Origin: Euonymus europaeus
Lineage: Eukaryota > Streptophyta > Magnoliopsida > Celastrales > Celastraceae
DNA: 64,000 bases
Reading direction: 5' to 3'
Assembly: GCA_963580455.1 (NCBI GenBank)
Contig: OY756964.1
Span: forward strand, 23,782,001 to 23,846,000
The translations under genes were made by a program, and so were the position numbers. Positions 1 to 17,285 of the stretch are shown here, piece by piece; position 1 is the stretch's first letter; the number at the start of each line of letters is the position of its first letter. The notes beneath the pieces are model-generated. The model was not told the DNA's origin, ran no database searches, and saw only the letters and a list, made by a program, of their open reading frames with translations.

Positions 1-422
1 CAACATTAGGTTAATAAATGTTGTCGGTGGCAAACAGGTTCCTGGGTCTTTGTAATCAACATCATTGCAATCCAAAGTTAATAAAAGATGGTTTCTAAGG
101 TTGCGTGTCAAACTTCCTTACATATCAAAGTTAATAATTCATTGGCATGGCATCCTTTAAGAAGTTCAAACACATCGTTAAAGTGCATCATAGCTGTGGA
201 AAAGACCTGAATATCAAAAGAGAATACATCCATAATTCATATATGGAGGATATTTGTTGCACTAAACTAACTAGAAATTGGACCATAAGATCAGAAGTTG
301 AAAGCATATTACTGAATTATTTTTTTCATTAATTTGCACTCACTTGCCTCAACATCTCTTTTGCTAAGTTGTCTCTCTTAAATAGTGTATCAAGATGGTG
401 ATAATTGGATTTGGTGTTGCAG

Positions 423-2496
423 ATAAGAACTTCTCTTCAGATCATCGCCTTGCAGCGGGAGAGTAATTCCGTAAGCTTTAGCTATTTTATTCCTGTACTT
501 CTGTTATTTAATAATATGTATTGACTAAAAATATTCACTATCTCAATTCCAGGTTCAAGTTAGAAAACAGAGAACCGCTTTTCCTCCAAATTTTGTGCAT
601 TCACTAGATGGTTCACACATGATGATGACTGCTGTTGCTTGCCGGGATGCTGATTTACACTTTGCAGGTCTGTCTTCCTTGTTTATAATAGACAGAGCTC
701 AAACCTATTATATAGATTAGTTCAGGCAGAATAGTTGGTTTTAGAAGTGTTTTGTTAAATTAGTCGAAAATCTCCTTTAACATGTTGGATTTTAAAATTG
801 TTAACCATATTATCACCACCTTTTGCCTTTTATTAAAAGTTCCATTTAATGCTGGTTGGAGCTTGATGTTCCCAAAAAAGAAAAGAAAAGGCTATGTGAT
901 ACTTGATTGTTAATTTTAAATTGCTGGATTATCTTTTCCCCAAAGGATAATGAATGCTTTCCAGTTGGAGGAGTTTTGTTTCTAGGTGCATGCGGTTACT
1001 CTTGGGTTGAGATTATGACAGTTTCCATGTAAACCAACAATTTCAGAAATAAATGGACACTGACAAAGTACTACTGTAATTCACTAAATTCTTTTATCTC
1101 TGGCTTTTCAACCAATTCCCCCTAATTCATGGATATCCTTGAGTGACCCTTGAAAGGGTTTCCAGTCATAAATGGACTAGTGGCATTTGCTCATTTTTTT
1201 TAATCTATGAGGAACAAACATATCTGTTTAGGATGAGGTTTGAAGCACTTTCTTTAGCAAATGATATTTTCTTAGTTGATGAGATTAGGTTGGGGGTTAA
1301 TTCAAAGTTATAAATGCAGTAATATGCTCTAAAGCTGGAGCTTTCAAAAATAAGGGGTTTGGCTCAGAAAGAGTTTGGGGTAAAAATAAGAATGTTGAAG
1401 TGGATGTGTGATGGCACAAGAAAATATAAGAAATGAAGTTATAAACTGTCCAATCGGGAAAAGAAGAAAGAAGAGAGAGAGAGACCTTAGGTGGAGTATC
1501 CAATTCTAGGTAAGATGTGGAAAAATTATTTAAGATGGTTCTGACTTCTGAGATGTATGTGTAATGTAGATGCAAAATATCTGGGCATAGAGACGTGGAA
1601 GAACATCCTAGTGACTTTATATGAAAAGAGGAAGGTTAAATATGAAATGGCTTGAAGTAATTAGGAAGCATATAGATATCAAGGAACAGCTATTAATGTA
1701 ATCTTAGATATGATAAGTGTTAAAGAGGATTGATGTAGTAGAATTGAAGTCTTATTTTATAATGTGTATATTTTCGTGTCCTCACATAAGAATCTTCTTA
1801 CAGGTGTGCATGACTCTTTCTGGACTCATGCATGTGATGTGGATTTGATGAATCGGATACTTCGTGAAAAATTTGTGGAGCTCTATAGAGTCCCAATACT
1901 TGAAAATGTAAGTGCTTGACCTTGCTCATCTGCTTTTGCAAGAAAACACTTTAGAGAACTTTTGTGGCTGCAGACTATATTTTACATATATTTCTTGTGT
2001 TAGCCAGGAGGGGAAGGCACTGAACTTTAACTTCATTAGAATGCTTTGGCAAGGGCTTTTTTCTATCATAGCTTGTGAAACATGCTTAGCATTTTGCCCT
2101 TGCAAAATCTGTTCAGTTGGGTTGTTTCTAATTTATCAAAATCTTGGGTGTCGGAGTGTTGCGATTTTGTGTACCAGAATGTACGAGAAGCTGCTTCTTC
2201 GTATATATTTGCTCCAATATTTTGTTTTCCCCATCTTTCTAGTGTCAGTTATGCAATCACAAAACTTATGATATACATATTTTATTAACCTCATTCTTCC
2301 AATCGTCCCTGCTACGTAACCACAGTTATGGACGATTTCAGTTCTTTGTTTTCTGACCTTAATAATAACTTGTCATTTTCTGCAGTTGCTTGAAAGCTTC
2401 CAGACATCATATCCGAGATTGAAATTTCCTCCTCTCCCGCAGAGGGGCAACTTTGACATGCAGGAAGTTCTCAAATCTCCGTATTTTTTTAACTGA
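423..2496 (+). CDS. RPOT: Phage-type (T7-like) organellar RNA polymerase, C-terminal exons (partial)
   Basis: Single-subunit RNA polymerase that transcribes organelle genes; only the 3' end lies in the window. Exons seen: 423-470, 553-667, 1804-1907 and 2386-2496, with GT-AG introns and one continuous frame. The last residues before the TGA at 2494-2496 are PYFFN, typical of plant RPOT proteins. Conserved blocks include [17 protein letters not shown] (equivalent to the T7 RNAP NFVHS.DGSH region) and [12 protein letters not shown], which carries the catalytic Asp of the HDSF motif. Sequence 1-422 has no recognisable exon and is read as intron. The product could be mitochondrial, plastid or dual-targeted; the targeting peptide is outside the window. 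Neighbouring genes resemble the Arabidopsis surroundings of RPOT3 (plastid RpoTp, SCABRA3), so that type is favoured by inference only. Confidence 0.93.
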
Positions 2497-4366
2497 TTCT
2501 CACCCAACCATGCTGTTTGCACTAGCATCGGAATTGGCCGAGTTTTATGTAGGAAAAGTTCACATCAAATTGAGCTCGAAGTCGGTTTTTAAAGTTAAAA
2601 ACCGGAGGTTGTTCCCATAACATTGGGACTGATAAAATGCTGGCCTTTCTTGACTATCGAATGATCCATTGAAGGCGACCATCCCCATTTGTCCACTCTC
2701 TAAAAGGGGAATGATTTAGCTGGTATGATGAACGACCATCAGGCTGGCCAAATCAAAGTTTTGTCAAGTGAACTTTCTATCGCCCTGCTGCGACACGGGA
2801 GACTTATTTAGAGTGGGGGTGGTGGATACTTGCAGCTAATTTTTTCGGCTGCAGGAGCTGAGCCGTCACAGTTCATACCAATCCTATTTTTGTTCTGAAA
2901 TCAGGTAGTTTTCTGTGTTTTTTATATTGTATATTTGTACATGTATAGCCATAGAAAGAGAAGATGGCGAAGCTATTCCGCAGCAATAACAAATTAACTG
3001 TAGTATGTAAACAGCAGATGACAAGTTCTGTCAGTTTTTGGGAACATATATCATGATATGAAATGAAGCAATTTATAACTAATTTCCATTTTGTATATAC
3101 GGATGCCAATACTTTTAGAATTAGCAGTATTAATCTAATTTACTTCCTGTAGTTGATTATAGAACTCAACTTTGAGATCAACGTTTTCACTGATGTGGCT
3201 TGAATTGAGGCATTGAGTCTCAAAAGTCCTTGAATGTAAGCTATCAATAAAATACAATAATGTCAAAAGAAGGGAAAAAAATCTCATGCATGATGCAAAA
3301 TAATGGTTTGAAGAATCAAAAATGTATAAATGATGTGTAATATTTCTATCCGATAAAAATTAATTTATTGAATTGAATGATAAAATAATTAATCTTTGAC
3401 ATAGTATTGGAAAGGTTCAAACCTTAGTTTCTATAATTTAAACCTCATATTTGTTTTTGTTTGCATATGCCTGTGCTTGTTGTTTCGCAAGTCAAGGTCT
3501 TGTGTGAGAGTAAATAGTGTTTGGGTATTGGGACCTCGTTTGTTGTGTATGTGTTCCGTCATCGGATTGTCCGAGCCAAACATGAAAGGAATGCCATAAT
3601 ATGTATAAATTATTTATCTGAGAGTAACCCTAATGTCAGGGTGTCAAGTGTCGTTTATTGAGTAGAAGAATTGTCCGGGCCTATACATGAGAGCAGTGGT
3701 GGAATATATATAAGTGATGTAAGATATCGTAACCCAACAAATTAACTTGTCATCGGATTTTCTGAGCCAGACATGAAAGGAATGCCAGAATATGTATAAA
3801 TTATTTATCTGAGAGTAACCCTAATGTCAGGGTGCAAGTGTCGTTAATTGAGTAGAAGAATTGTCCGGGCCTACACATGAGAGCAGTGCTGGAATATGTA
3901 TAAGTGATGTAAAATATCTTAACCCAACAAATTAACTTGTTGCGCCAAATGACAAAGTAATCAACATAAAGAAATACAAGTTGATTGAGCATACATTTAG
4001 AGATTTATGATAAGATATACGTTATGCGTATCCTCACAAGCAACTTTCATAAAACCATGCACTAATCCACCTTTCTCCAACTGCAAAATTGTTAAATGGG
4101 GAAAATTTTGAAGGCAAAATGGGAGGCACTAGAGACGAATAGGGTTCAATATTGAGGAAACATTTGAAGGAGAGCATATGAACAATGTCCAATGCTTCCT
4201 TTCATTATTCCGTGGGTACAGTACAGTTTAAATGTTATTCAGAGAACCGACACATTCAGTGGACTCCGACACTAAAACATAAGCCACTGGAATATGAGTT
4301 CTTCACATGGCATGGTAATTCAATTCAGGAATCAAACATCAATGATCAACAACGAACCAGGAAACG
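2497..4366. other. Intergenic spacer between convergent RPOT and SCPL29 genes
   Basis: The 3' ends of the RPOT gene (+) and the carboxypeptidase gene (-) face each other. No convincing coding exon was seen. The spacer contains a 191-bp tandem duplication (listed separately) and otherwise AT-rich unique-looking sequence that must include both 3' UTRs. Confidence 0.6.
3559..3941. repeat. 191-bp tandem duplication, two copies
   Basis: The segment starting 'catcggatt' near 3560 recurs at 3751, and the two copies stay aligned for about 190 bp with only scattered substitutions and one-base indels. Shared landmarks are 'acatgaaaggaatgcca', 'gagtaaccctaatgtcaggg' and 'aacccaacaaattaacttgt'. No coding potential. 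Confidence 0.85.
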
Positions 4367-8460
<4,094 letters not shown>

Positions 8461-9284
8461 ATTGTCTACGAGACAGTGCCAGCTCTAGCCTTTATGAAGG
8501 GGCGAACCTAGTGTAGAAGAAAAACCTCAAATATTAGCAAAGATTTCCCTCATCAGCTGTCAATGCTAATAAAATGGAAAACCCAGTCGGAGATGAATCT
8601 CCAAACGAGTTAAGAGAAATAAGAAAGCATAGAAAATCGAACACGAAATGAACTTACCCAAAACCCACGACATGAAGATCAAAACAACAAAAAAGAAAGG
8701 AACAAGAAAACAGAGCGGAGGTGAGAAGAAGAATCGAAGATAAAGGGTTCTTTAGCCGATCTTGAAGAATTGAAACGAAATGGAACATGGAAAACCAGCT
8801 AACCTTTTTTCCTGGAGAGAGTTCGCGCGAGGAGATATGCAGGGATCTCCAAGCCTCGATCTTTAATGGTATTAAGTAAAAAGTAGTTAGAGCGACCACA
8901 ATCGTTCTTGTTAGTTGTTCTGAATGTAAATATCGTCGGAAGTTGTATATTTATTGTCATTGTCGTGATTATGTGAAAGAGAAATATTTCGTTGATAGTG
9001 ATTTTATTGGTGGTTATGTTTTATGTATTTTGTTAATATGATTATTTTATTAATATAATTAAGATAAAGTGGCAGTCATATGAGATTTATTAAGGATAAA
9101 ATTATTTATTTGTAATTGGTTTAATTTTTAGATTTTTTATAATTAAATTATTTTTATTAGTTAAATTACATAAATATCATTTAAAATATGAAAAATAATT
9201 TCATTATCGTATATAAAAATCAAGTATGCTATGCATACACGAGTCTATAGGCTTTAGCGAATTCGTTCTTTTTAGGGTTTAATA
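8461..9284. other. SCPL29-like 5' leader and divergent promoter spacer
   Basis: The carboxypeptidase start codon at 8460 and the ATG11 leader face away from each other, so this stretch contains the SCPL29-like 5' UTR (up to about 8.9 kb, not resolved) and part of a shared divergent promoter. Sequence from about 8940 on is very AT-rich. No coding exon is supported here. Confidence 0.5.
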
Positions 9285-9285
9285 C

Positions 9286-9903
9286 TTATTATTTATGTTA
9301 TAACATGAAAATCCGTTACACGAATCCGTTAAGATTTAATATTTATTGTTTAAGTTAATGTATGAAAATCTGATACACGAATTTTTTAAGATTTAATAAT
9401 TATTATTTAAGTTATAACATGAAAATGAAAAAAACAAGACTATTTTTGGTTTCGGATTCCAGAACGGAAAGAAAAGAAATTAAAAAAACATTTATGAAAA
9501 TGCTAAATAAAATATCAATGACAATATATTAAAGTTGCTTAATGCTCTATTCCTTCCGATCCTAGTTGTGAGAGAGGAAGAGTTTATTGTTTAGATTATA
9601 ACATGAAAATTCGATATACAAACTCGTGAAAATTTAATAGTTATTATTTAGACTATAATATAAAAATCTGATACACGAATTATTTAAAATTTAACATTTA
9701 TTATTTAATTTATAACATAGAAATGAAAAATGAGACTATTTTTGGTTTCGGATTCCACAACTACTAAAAGAAAAGAAATTAAAAAAAGACCTTTATGGAA
9801 AATGCTAAATAAAATAATAAAATATCGGTAACAATATATTAAAAGCTGGAATGCTCTGTTGCTTCCTTCCGAACTTAGTTGTGAGAGGAGAGGGAGAGTT
9901 TAA
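9286..9903. repeat. 300-bp tandem duplication upstream of ATG11
   Basis: Copy 1 (about 9286-9585) and copy 2 (about 9586-9903) align over their whole length. Shared strings include 'tctgatacacgaatt', 'gactatttttggtttcggattcca', 'aaaatgctaaataaaat' and the right ends 'cctagttgtgagag' / 'acttagttgtgagagg', each followed by 'gagttta'. The second copy ends at the start of the ATG11 leader, so it probably supplies the present core promoter. Confidence 0.85.
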
Positions 9904-10776
9904 AGTTGATTGCTTCCCGGAGAAGGTTCTCTGTAGTTTCTTCAACCAATAGAAAATTATATAGAAATCGTAGAAGAACAAGAAAAAAAGGTGTTTTTTA
10001 TTTTTATTTTAAAAGAAGAAGGAATAGTTCGTGGGGAGAACCTTGTTTTGGAGACTTAAATCTCTTACTTTTGGTTTATCTCTTTACGTAATCGCTTTCC
10101 ATTATCGTTGTCGCACAGTTCAAGTTTCCTGCATTAAATCTTCGTCGGGAATTTCGCAATTTGATTCGTCTTTATCTGTTATTATTGTTTTTTTGTCTTG
10201 GTTTTATATTTTGGTTCCTTTTGGGGACTGGAAGAAGCTGAAATCGAGGTTTATTCAGTGCAGAAATGTGGTGAGTTGATTTTGGGCTGGGTCAATTGTT
10301 CGTTGTCACCGATTAGGGTTTTGTCGGGCTAGTCATTTGCGGGTCTTTTGAAATCGGGTTGTTTTTGGGATTTACCGTGGTTGGTATTCAATTAGGGGTT
10401 TCTTTGAGGACAACACTTGGAAGCCTACGTTTTTCGGTGATTTATCGGTGCGTGTGCTGCAAATTAGCTGTTTCTTCTTCCGATTTACATGGTGGGTCAA
10501 TGACAAGCGGGACTTGAACCGATTCGATCCTTGGCGTGTTCATTTGAAAACTAGTTAGTTTTTGTGGATATCAGTTTGGGTTGGTGATTGCCAAGTGTTC
10601 TATTAGATTTACAGATTCTACCACTTTGGTGCTGGATCTTTTGGAAAGGAATAGAATTAAATTGTTTTAAGCCTATTCGGGGTTTTGCCTTCCTGATTTA
10701 CTTACTACTAACAAGTTGATATTGGTGCTGTTCTTGGATTGTGATTTTGTGGTGGAGAATTCCGCGTTTAGATAAG
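9904..10776 (+). other. ATG11 5' leader (untranslated) region
   Basis: About 870 nt between the tandem duplication and the chosen ATG11 start at 10777. It is T/G-rich, shows short non-conserved ORFs (for example 9906-10091 and 10031-10279) and no protein similarity I recognise. It is read as a long 5' UTR, possibly with an unrecognised leader intron. Confidence 0.45.
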
Positions 10777-13700
10777 ATGAGCTCAAGTATCAGTCAGGTT
10801 AAAGGCAAGCTTCTGGTTCACATAGCCGAGAATGGCCACTCATTTGAATTTGATTGCTATGAAACAACCCCAGTTGATTCTGTTATGCGGTCCGTTGAAT
10901 CTGTTGCAGGGATCAACATTGGTGACCAGCTTGTTCTGTGCTTGGACATGAGACTTGAGTCACAGCGACCCCTTTCGGCATATGGGCTTCCAGCCAATGA
11001 TAAAGAAGTGTTTATATTCAACAAAGTAAGGCTGCAAAGCAATGCACCTCTTCCTCCACTGGAGCAAGTTGATATTCCTGAAATAGTAGATCCTCCATCA
11101 CCAGCCTCCCCAGATAACGCCCATCCTTTGGATGGTGGCATATTGCCTTCTTATCTTACACAATTTATGTACCATTACCATAAGGGGCATGTAATTTACA
11201 GTGGCACCAAATTGAAGTATGAGCACTGTGAGAGACTTTTGGGGGAGCAAAAGGTTCAAGAGAGAGCAGTGGAAGTTGCAAAGGGTAGTTTGGAACATTA
11301 CTATAGGATAATTAATCAGAATTATTTGGAGTTCATGAAGCGTTATGCGCAGCAACATAGGATTCATTCTGACTTTATTTCAAATTTTTTGAAAGATATG
11401 GAGAAATTGAGGTCTATGAAGCTTCACCCTGCTTTACAGACTGAAACACGTAGGACCTTAGCAGATTTTGTGAAGGAAGACAACTTGAGGAAGTCGGTTG
11501 AGAATTGTACCAGCTCCCACAGGCAGTTTGAGAAGAAGGTATTAGACTTCAAGCACGCATTTGTGGAAGTGAAACACAAGGTTGAGGAATTGTTCTCTTG
11601 CAGGCCTTCCTTGGCCGTTAGGAATTTAGAACTGACGATTAAGGAGCATCAGCGATTAATTAATGAGCAGAAGAGTATAGTGCAATCTTTAAGGTTTGTT
11701 CTATTAAATGGTTCTCATAGTCTGACGTTCTGCTCTTTTAATATTTAAATTTTCTTCATGTGGAATTACTTGGTTCCTTATGCTTATCAGCTTATGTATG
11801 CACTAGCAATGTACATTACTTGTGATGTTCATAATCTTATAACATGAAAAGAATCGGATGTTACAGGTCGGTTTTTACAATTGTTTCAATTCAAAACTTA
11901 AACTTAGTGTGTCGGAGGTTGTGGTGTAGATATTGGTTTAACATGCTGTGTTATTGTTATGCTCTCACTGACTGATGACTCACATGTTAATTGATGCAGC
12001 AAAGATGTCAGTACTGTGAAGAACCTTGTTGATGAGTGTCTGTCCTGCGAATCATCCTCCCCGCTTCATCTTCATGATGCAGTTTCAGCTCTGGGTCCTA
12101 TGAATCATGGCCATGAAAAGGATCATCTGCCAAAGATGCAAGATTGTGACCATTCAATTTCCAAGCTGCTTGAATTTTTCAAGGATAGAAAGAATGAAAT
12201 GAACGTCTTTGTACAAAATTATATGCAAAAGGTAACATATGTTACTTACATCATTAAAGATATCAAGCTGCAATTCCCAGTTTTCAGGGAGGCTATGGTG
12301 CGTCAAGATGATATATTTACAGACCTAAAGTTGGTCCGAGGGATTGGTTCTGCATATAGGGCATGTCTTGCCGAAGTAGTGAGAAGGAAAGCGTCCATGA
12401 AGTTTTATATGGGCTTGGCTGGACAGTCGGCTGAAAGGCTTGCTGGGAAGAGAGAGGATGAGATCAGGAAAAGGGAAGAGTTTCTTAAAGCAAATAACTT
12501 ATACATACCCAATGATATATTAGGATCCATGGGGTTGTATGATACTCCAAGTCAGTGTGATGTCAATATTGCTCCTTTTGATACTCATTTACTTGATATT
12601 GATATTTCTGACCTTGACCGTTATGCTCCTGAGCATTTATTATCTCTGCCTGCTAAACTTGAGAAGCATGCCTTAAGAAGTTCAAGCTCCATGTCTAATG
12701 AAAGTTCTCAATCAGTCGAGGCTGAAGATATTGCTTTTGACACTCTTGAGAAAGATGGCTCCGAAGAGCTTCTGGAGGGCTCTGAGTTAGTAGAAATAGC
12801 GGGAACTAGCAAGATGGAAGTTGAGAATGCAAAACTCAAAGCTGAACTTGCTTCTGAAAAAGCATTAATTTGTTCCCTACGTCTTACATTTGAATATGAG
12901 TCACTTGATGATAGCAAAGTGGATTCCCTATTGAAGGATGCGGCAGAGAAGACTACTGTGGCGTTGCTTCAGAGAGACGAGTATGATAAACACTTGCAGT
13001 CTATTCTCAAGGCTAAGCAAATGCAGTGTTTGGCTTATGAGAAGCGCATTCAGGAACTGGAGCAGAAGTTGTCGGACCGCTATTTGCAGGGACATAAACT
13101 TGCAGACAGTACTGATGTATCTGAATTTGCTGTTTTGGCGGTGAATGCTTGCAACGGGCCTAAAATTTTGAGTAGTGCAGAAGCCCATATACCATACATA
13201 TCTACTTCTGAGCCCATGGACGAGGTTTCTTGTATATCAAATTCTTTGGACGCAAAGCTTGGGCTTTTGATTGGGAAACCTGGCAAGGCTCGTGATGCGG
13301 GTGATGTAAATATGATGGATTTATCTGGCATGCTAAATTCGTTGATGGATTCATCAATGATGGAGCTGCATCGTGAAGAACTGCAAGTCTGTGATAAAGA
13401 TGGAAAATATAAGATGGTGGGACAGTCGAGCATGTCACTGGCTCACAGTTCCACTGCTGAGAGCACGCCCCAACCTCCAAATGTCTTACCTGGTGATCCA
13501 CAAGCTGATTCAGCTCTGGATTCAAAAGTCCATGGTGATCTTGTAATGGAGTTGCAAAATGCACTTTTTGACAAGTCAAATCAACTGAGTGACACTAAAA
13601 CTAAACTTAAGGCTGCGTCGGAGGAGGTTTCAATGCTTACAAGGGAGTTGGAAATGAGTCAAAAGCTACTTGATGAATCACAGGTATAATCAGATGAACC

Positions 13701-16700
13701 TCTATGTTTTTTGGTGGAAGGAAGTTGGAGAGTGGTGTTACTTTCCATGTTCTGTTAGACACAAATCATGCGAGTAGATGGATTTTGAAGGGGTTCTTTT
13801 CCTAATGGATCCATGAAATATTTATGTTCCAAAGTAGGGTAATATGAAGTGGGGGAAAACAGCAGTAGTGAGTTTTTGCATGTTTTTTTCTTTTGCACCT
13901 GTTCTCTGCCCTTCCCCTGGACCTGTTGTTTGGTTTGGAACGATTGATATTCCTTCTCCTTTACAATCCTTGCCCTTCTGCCTGATGCAGTGGTGCTGCA
14001 CTACTGTTTAGTTTTGGTTATTTAATAGTTTTGCTAGAGGTTTTTTTTCCTTTCTTTTTCTTCCTTACATAGTCCTGAAATTCTTTGTTCTCTGTGTGTG
14101 TCTCTCCGTCCTTTATTTTGTTAATGAATGTGCTGACTGCTGAATATATTCTTACATTCGTTTTTTATGTGCAAAATATTTGTGGAATTAGATTTATTGT
14201 TTCATGTTCTTTTACCACATTGAACTACTGAAGATATGTAAATGTGCTGACTGATTGTTTCAGTTATTTATTTTGCAACTTTGCACCGGCATAAAACATA
14301 TAGCTGGGTTTGATGGATGGATGGAATAGGAAAATTCGCAAACATACTTTTGTATTGGGGATCTATTATGTAGGAATAGGAACTTTGTTTTTTGTTCAAT
14401 TTGGGTTCAAAAAGATTCAGTCTTAATAGGTATTTTGGTAGCTGTTTGGTACTATGACAGTAGCTATGAATGGCAGATTTGTGAGATTTTTTTTGGGGGT
14501 AATTTGATGATGACTAGCCAGCTTAGGTTGTTGGATGTTTTGGGATTGAAAGGTTGAAACTCGTGTTGAAAATACAGGGTCTCAACTCTGATTGTGGATT
14601 TTCAATAACTTAGTTGATAGTAATATGAAAAAAGGAAGTCTAGCACTTGGACCTTATATTTTCTTGGTCAAACTGTTGACTGCATTCCACAAACATTTCT
14701 TCTTTACCTCAAAACAATGAGTTTTGTACTTTGGTTCAAATTTGACTTAGACCGCTATGAGGGGTCAAGGGATTCTGTTTAACTTGCAGTCCTAGTTTAA
14801 TGCTACTATAAGCTAAATTCGACTTAGACCTACATGAGGATCAATGGATTCTGTTTAAGTTAACTTGAGTCTAACTTTAATGCAACTATAATCTAAATAA
14901 ACAGTTTCTTTTTTTTAGGTAACTTGACTTGTATTCATTAAGGAGCCAAAGAAATACTGCAAATAGCTAGCTTTGCTAGACAAGGGATATTTGCAGTTGA
15001 GTTTTCTACCTGCTCTAGTCTACAATAACCAAATATGACGTTGAGTTTTCTCATATTCATATCCCTTGTCTAGCAAAGCTAGCTGTTTTCATATATATAT
15101 GCACTCGAGTTTTCTATCTTTGCTCCAGTCGACAATAACCTAATTTGCATATATGCCTTCAAGTGTTCTTGTATTTATATCAAAAAATTGATACTGTTGC
15201 TTTAGTGTAAAGTTATTGTCAACTCTGTCGTAGTGTCCATTCTAAATGAAAAGAGAAGCTGTTCTTAAGTTGTTTTCGTGCTTAATAATTGCCACCGCCG
15301 TACTTCAAGTTACGACTTAGGATTGATGGTGTATGGCTTTAGGGACTTTTTGTTTTTGTTTGGGGTGCGGTGAAAAGGAAGATGGCAGGTGAATCTGACA
15401 TGTTGATTTTACCATGACTCTAAATAGTTCCATATTTATATTTTCATCAACATTTTGTTTGGCTCGGTCTCAGTTTATGGGTTACTTTTTTCGGTAATGA
15501 TCATATGGTTTTTTTTTTGGGAATTACTGATACTGTCTCTTGCAACTTCGCAAATATATGATAATTTTATTTTCTCTATCTACCAGATGAATTGTGCTCA
15601 CCTAGAGAATTGTTTGCATGAAGCGAGAGAGGAAGCTCAAACCCATCTTTGTGCAGCTGATAGGAGGGCCTCAGAGTATAGTTCATTACGTGCATCTGCA
15701 ATTAAACTACGTGGCCTTTTTGAAAGACTTAGGGGTTGTGTTTTTACCCCCAGTGCAGTTACTGGTTTTGCTGATTCGTTGCATTCCTTTGCACAATCTT
15801 TAGCAAAGTGAGTTTCTTCACTAACTTCATTGTCTCACTTGTTTGTGCAATCTTATTGTTATTCTCCCTGGTTATATTTGCTAGAACTTCAGTAGAAATT
15901 GAATTTTTTTCCTGAATATAAATAGGCGCTGCCACTAGGAGCATAAATGCTGGTTCAAGTTTGAAATATAAATATAAGAAACCCTGCCCAGTTTTTTCAG
16001 TTATTTGTAAATGGTGTTTTTGGTGGTAGTCTACTAGATGCAGGCTTCTGTTAGTCTCGATTGCTTTTGTTTTGTGCAACTGTCATTGGCAGTTATTTGA
16101 ATTGCTCTTGGTTGGCGTTCCTGCAGCTCTGTTAATGAAAATGAAGATGATGTTACTGCTGAGTTCCAGAAATGTATTCAGGTTCTTGCAGACAAAGTTA
16201 CTTTCTTGTCCAGGCATCGTGAAGAGATGCTTAACAAGTATCCAAACCTTGAAGCGGCAAATGAACAGCTGCTCAAGGAGTTGGAAGATAAGAAGGAGCT
16301 AGTTAAAACTTTGTACACTAAGCATCAACTTGAGAAGCAGGTATGTCTTTGCTGATTGCTTCATGTTCTTATATCGTCTTGGCAGGACTTACCTTAGAGT
16401 CTTTCTGGGAGAGGCAAGTCAATTTGTTAAAATTATAAAAAAGTTATTCATATGTGCCTGTTTAATATGGTAACGGTAGGTTAACTTTTAGGAGGAATGA
16501 CTCGTTATCTGTAGTTCAAAATTGGCCAATTATGATCTCGCTTGTGTTGACATGCTTAGTCTACTTTACTCGTTACCACATTGGGTGTTTTCCTCCACAA
16601 CTGATGTATCTTGATGAGAAGCCCCTCTGGCCTAGTGGCAGGATTCGAATCCTCTCCTTGCTCATCTTCGAAAAGAAAAAAAAACAGATATCTTGAAATC

Positions 16701-17285
16701 GTAGCTTTAGACTGGATTACATGTTGTAAGAGTATTCAGAATGTGGGCTCAGAACATTTTTTTTATGAATTTGTATAATCAGTTGCTGATCTCAAACTGT
16801 ATAAAGGCTGAATTTTTAATCTCTTCCACCCCCCATCCTCCTAACAAAAAATCTGTCTGATGATCTTGCTCTAGGCTAACAAGGAAAAGATATATTTTGG
16901 TCGGTTGGAAGTCCATGAAATCGCTGCATTCGTTCTTAATGCTGCTGACCATTATGAGGCAATCAACCGCAACTGCTCAAATTACTACCTCTCTGCCGAG
17001 TCCGTGGCTTTGTTTACAGACCATCTCCCAACCCGACCCAGATATATTGTCGGACAAATTGTACATATTGAAAGCCAAACTGTGAAGCCACCACCTCCTC
17101 CAAGTAGGCAAGAGCATCGCAGGACAGATCAAGTTGAAAACAGGTTCTCCGAGTCTGGGACCGAGCGGTTGACCTTAAATTTGGGATCAACTTTTAACCC
17201 ATATGGTCTTCCCATCGGCTTTCAATACTTCGTAGTGACAGTAGCCATGCTGCCTGATACTGCCATCCATTCAACGTCTTCCTGA
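10777..17285 (+). CDS. ATG11: Autophagy-related protein 11 (ATG11) scaffold
   Basis: Scaffold of the ATG1-ATG13 kinase complex, linking it to membranes and cargo in selective autophagy. Five coding exons: 10777-11693, 12000-13683, 15587-15807, 16127-16340 and 16875-17285. They join in frame to 1148 residues, matching my recollection of the Arabidopsis protein. The N-terminus (about residues 7-85) is the ubiquitin-like region, starting KGKLLVHIAENG. The middle is rich in coiled-coil-like heptads (for example ENAKLKAELASEKA and RELEMSQKLLDESQ). The last exon carries the conserved ATG11 C-terminal domain (FGRLEVHEIAAFVLN, HLPTRPRYIVGQIVHIE). An in-frame ATG at 10741 precedes the chosen start by 12 codons; the MSSS start was preferred because the family begins there. 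A 1.9-kb intron after exon 2 holds an inverted repeat. Confidence 0.95.
14965..15084. repeat. 26-bp perfect inverted repeat in ATG11 intron 2
   Basis: The left arm 14965-14990 (agctagctttgctagacaag...) is the exact reverse complement of the right arm 15059-15084, with a 68-nt loop. Transcribed RNA could form a long perfect hairpin. Part of the loop (about 14998-15035, 'gagttttct...ctctagtctacaataacc') is repeated in diverged form just downstream at about 15105-15145. Confidence 0.85.
16621..16684 (+). repeat. tRNA/SINE-like fragment with A-rich end in ATG11 intron 4
   Basis: 'tctggcctagtggc' resembles a pol III A box and 'ggattcgaatcct' a B box, followed after about 30 nt by an A-rich run. 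The boxes are much too close for a functional tRNA or intact SINE head, so this is at best an internally deleted remnant. Confidence 0.3.

Noticed and set aside
1912..2271. 119-codon open frame, plus strand
   Set aside because: It lies wholly inside an RPOT intron whose flanking exons join in frame, and shows no domain.
8654..8899. 81-codon minus-strand ORF upstream of the carboxypeptidase
   Set aside because: It falls in the probable 5' leader of SCPL29-like, with no conserved sequence and no in-frame link to the first exon.
16621..16684. Possible tRNA gene
   Set aside because: A- and B-box-like strings are only a few nucleotides apart and no cloverleaf can form; kept only as a weak SINE-like remnant.
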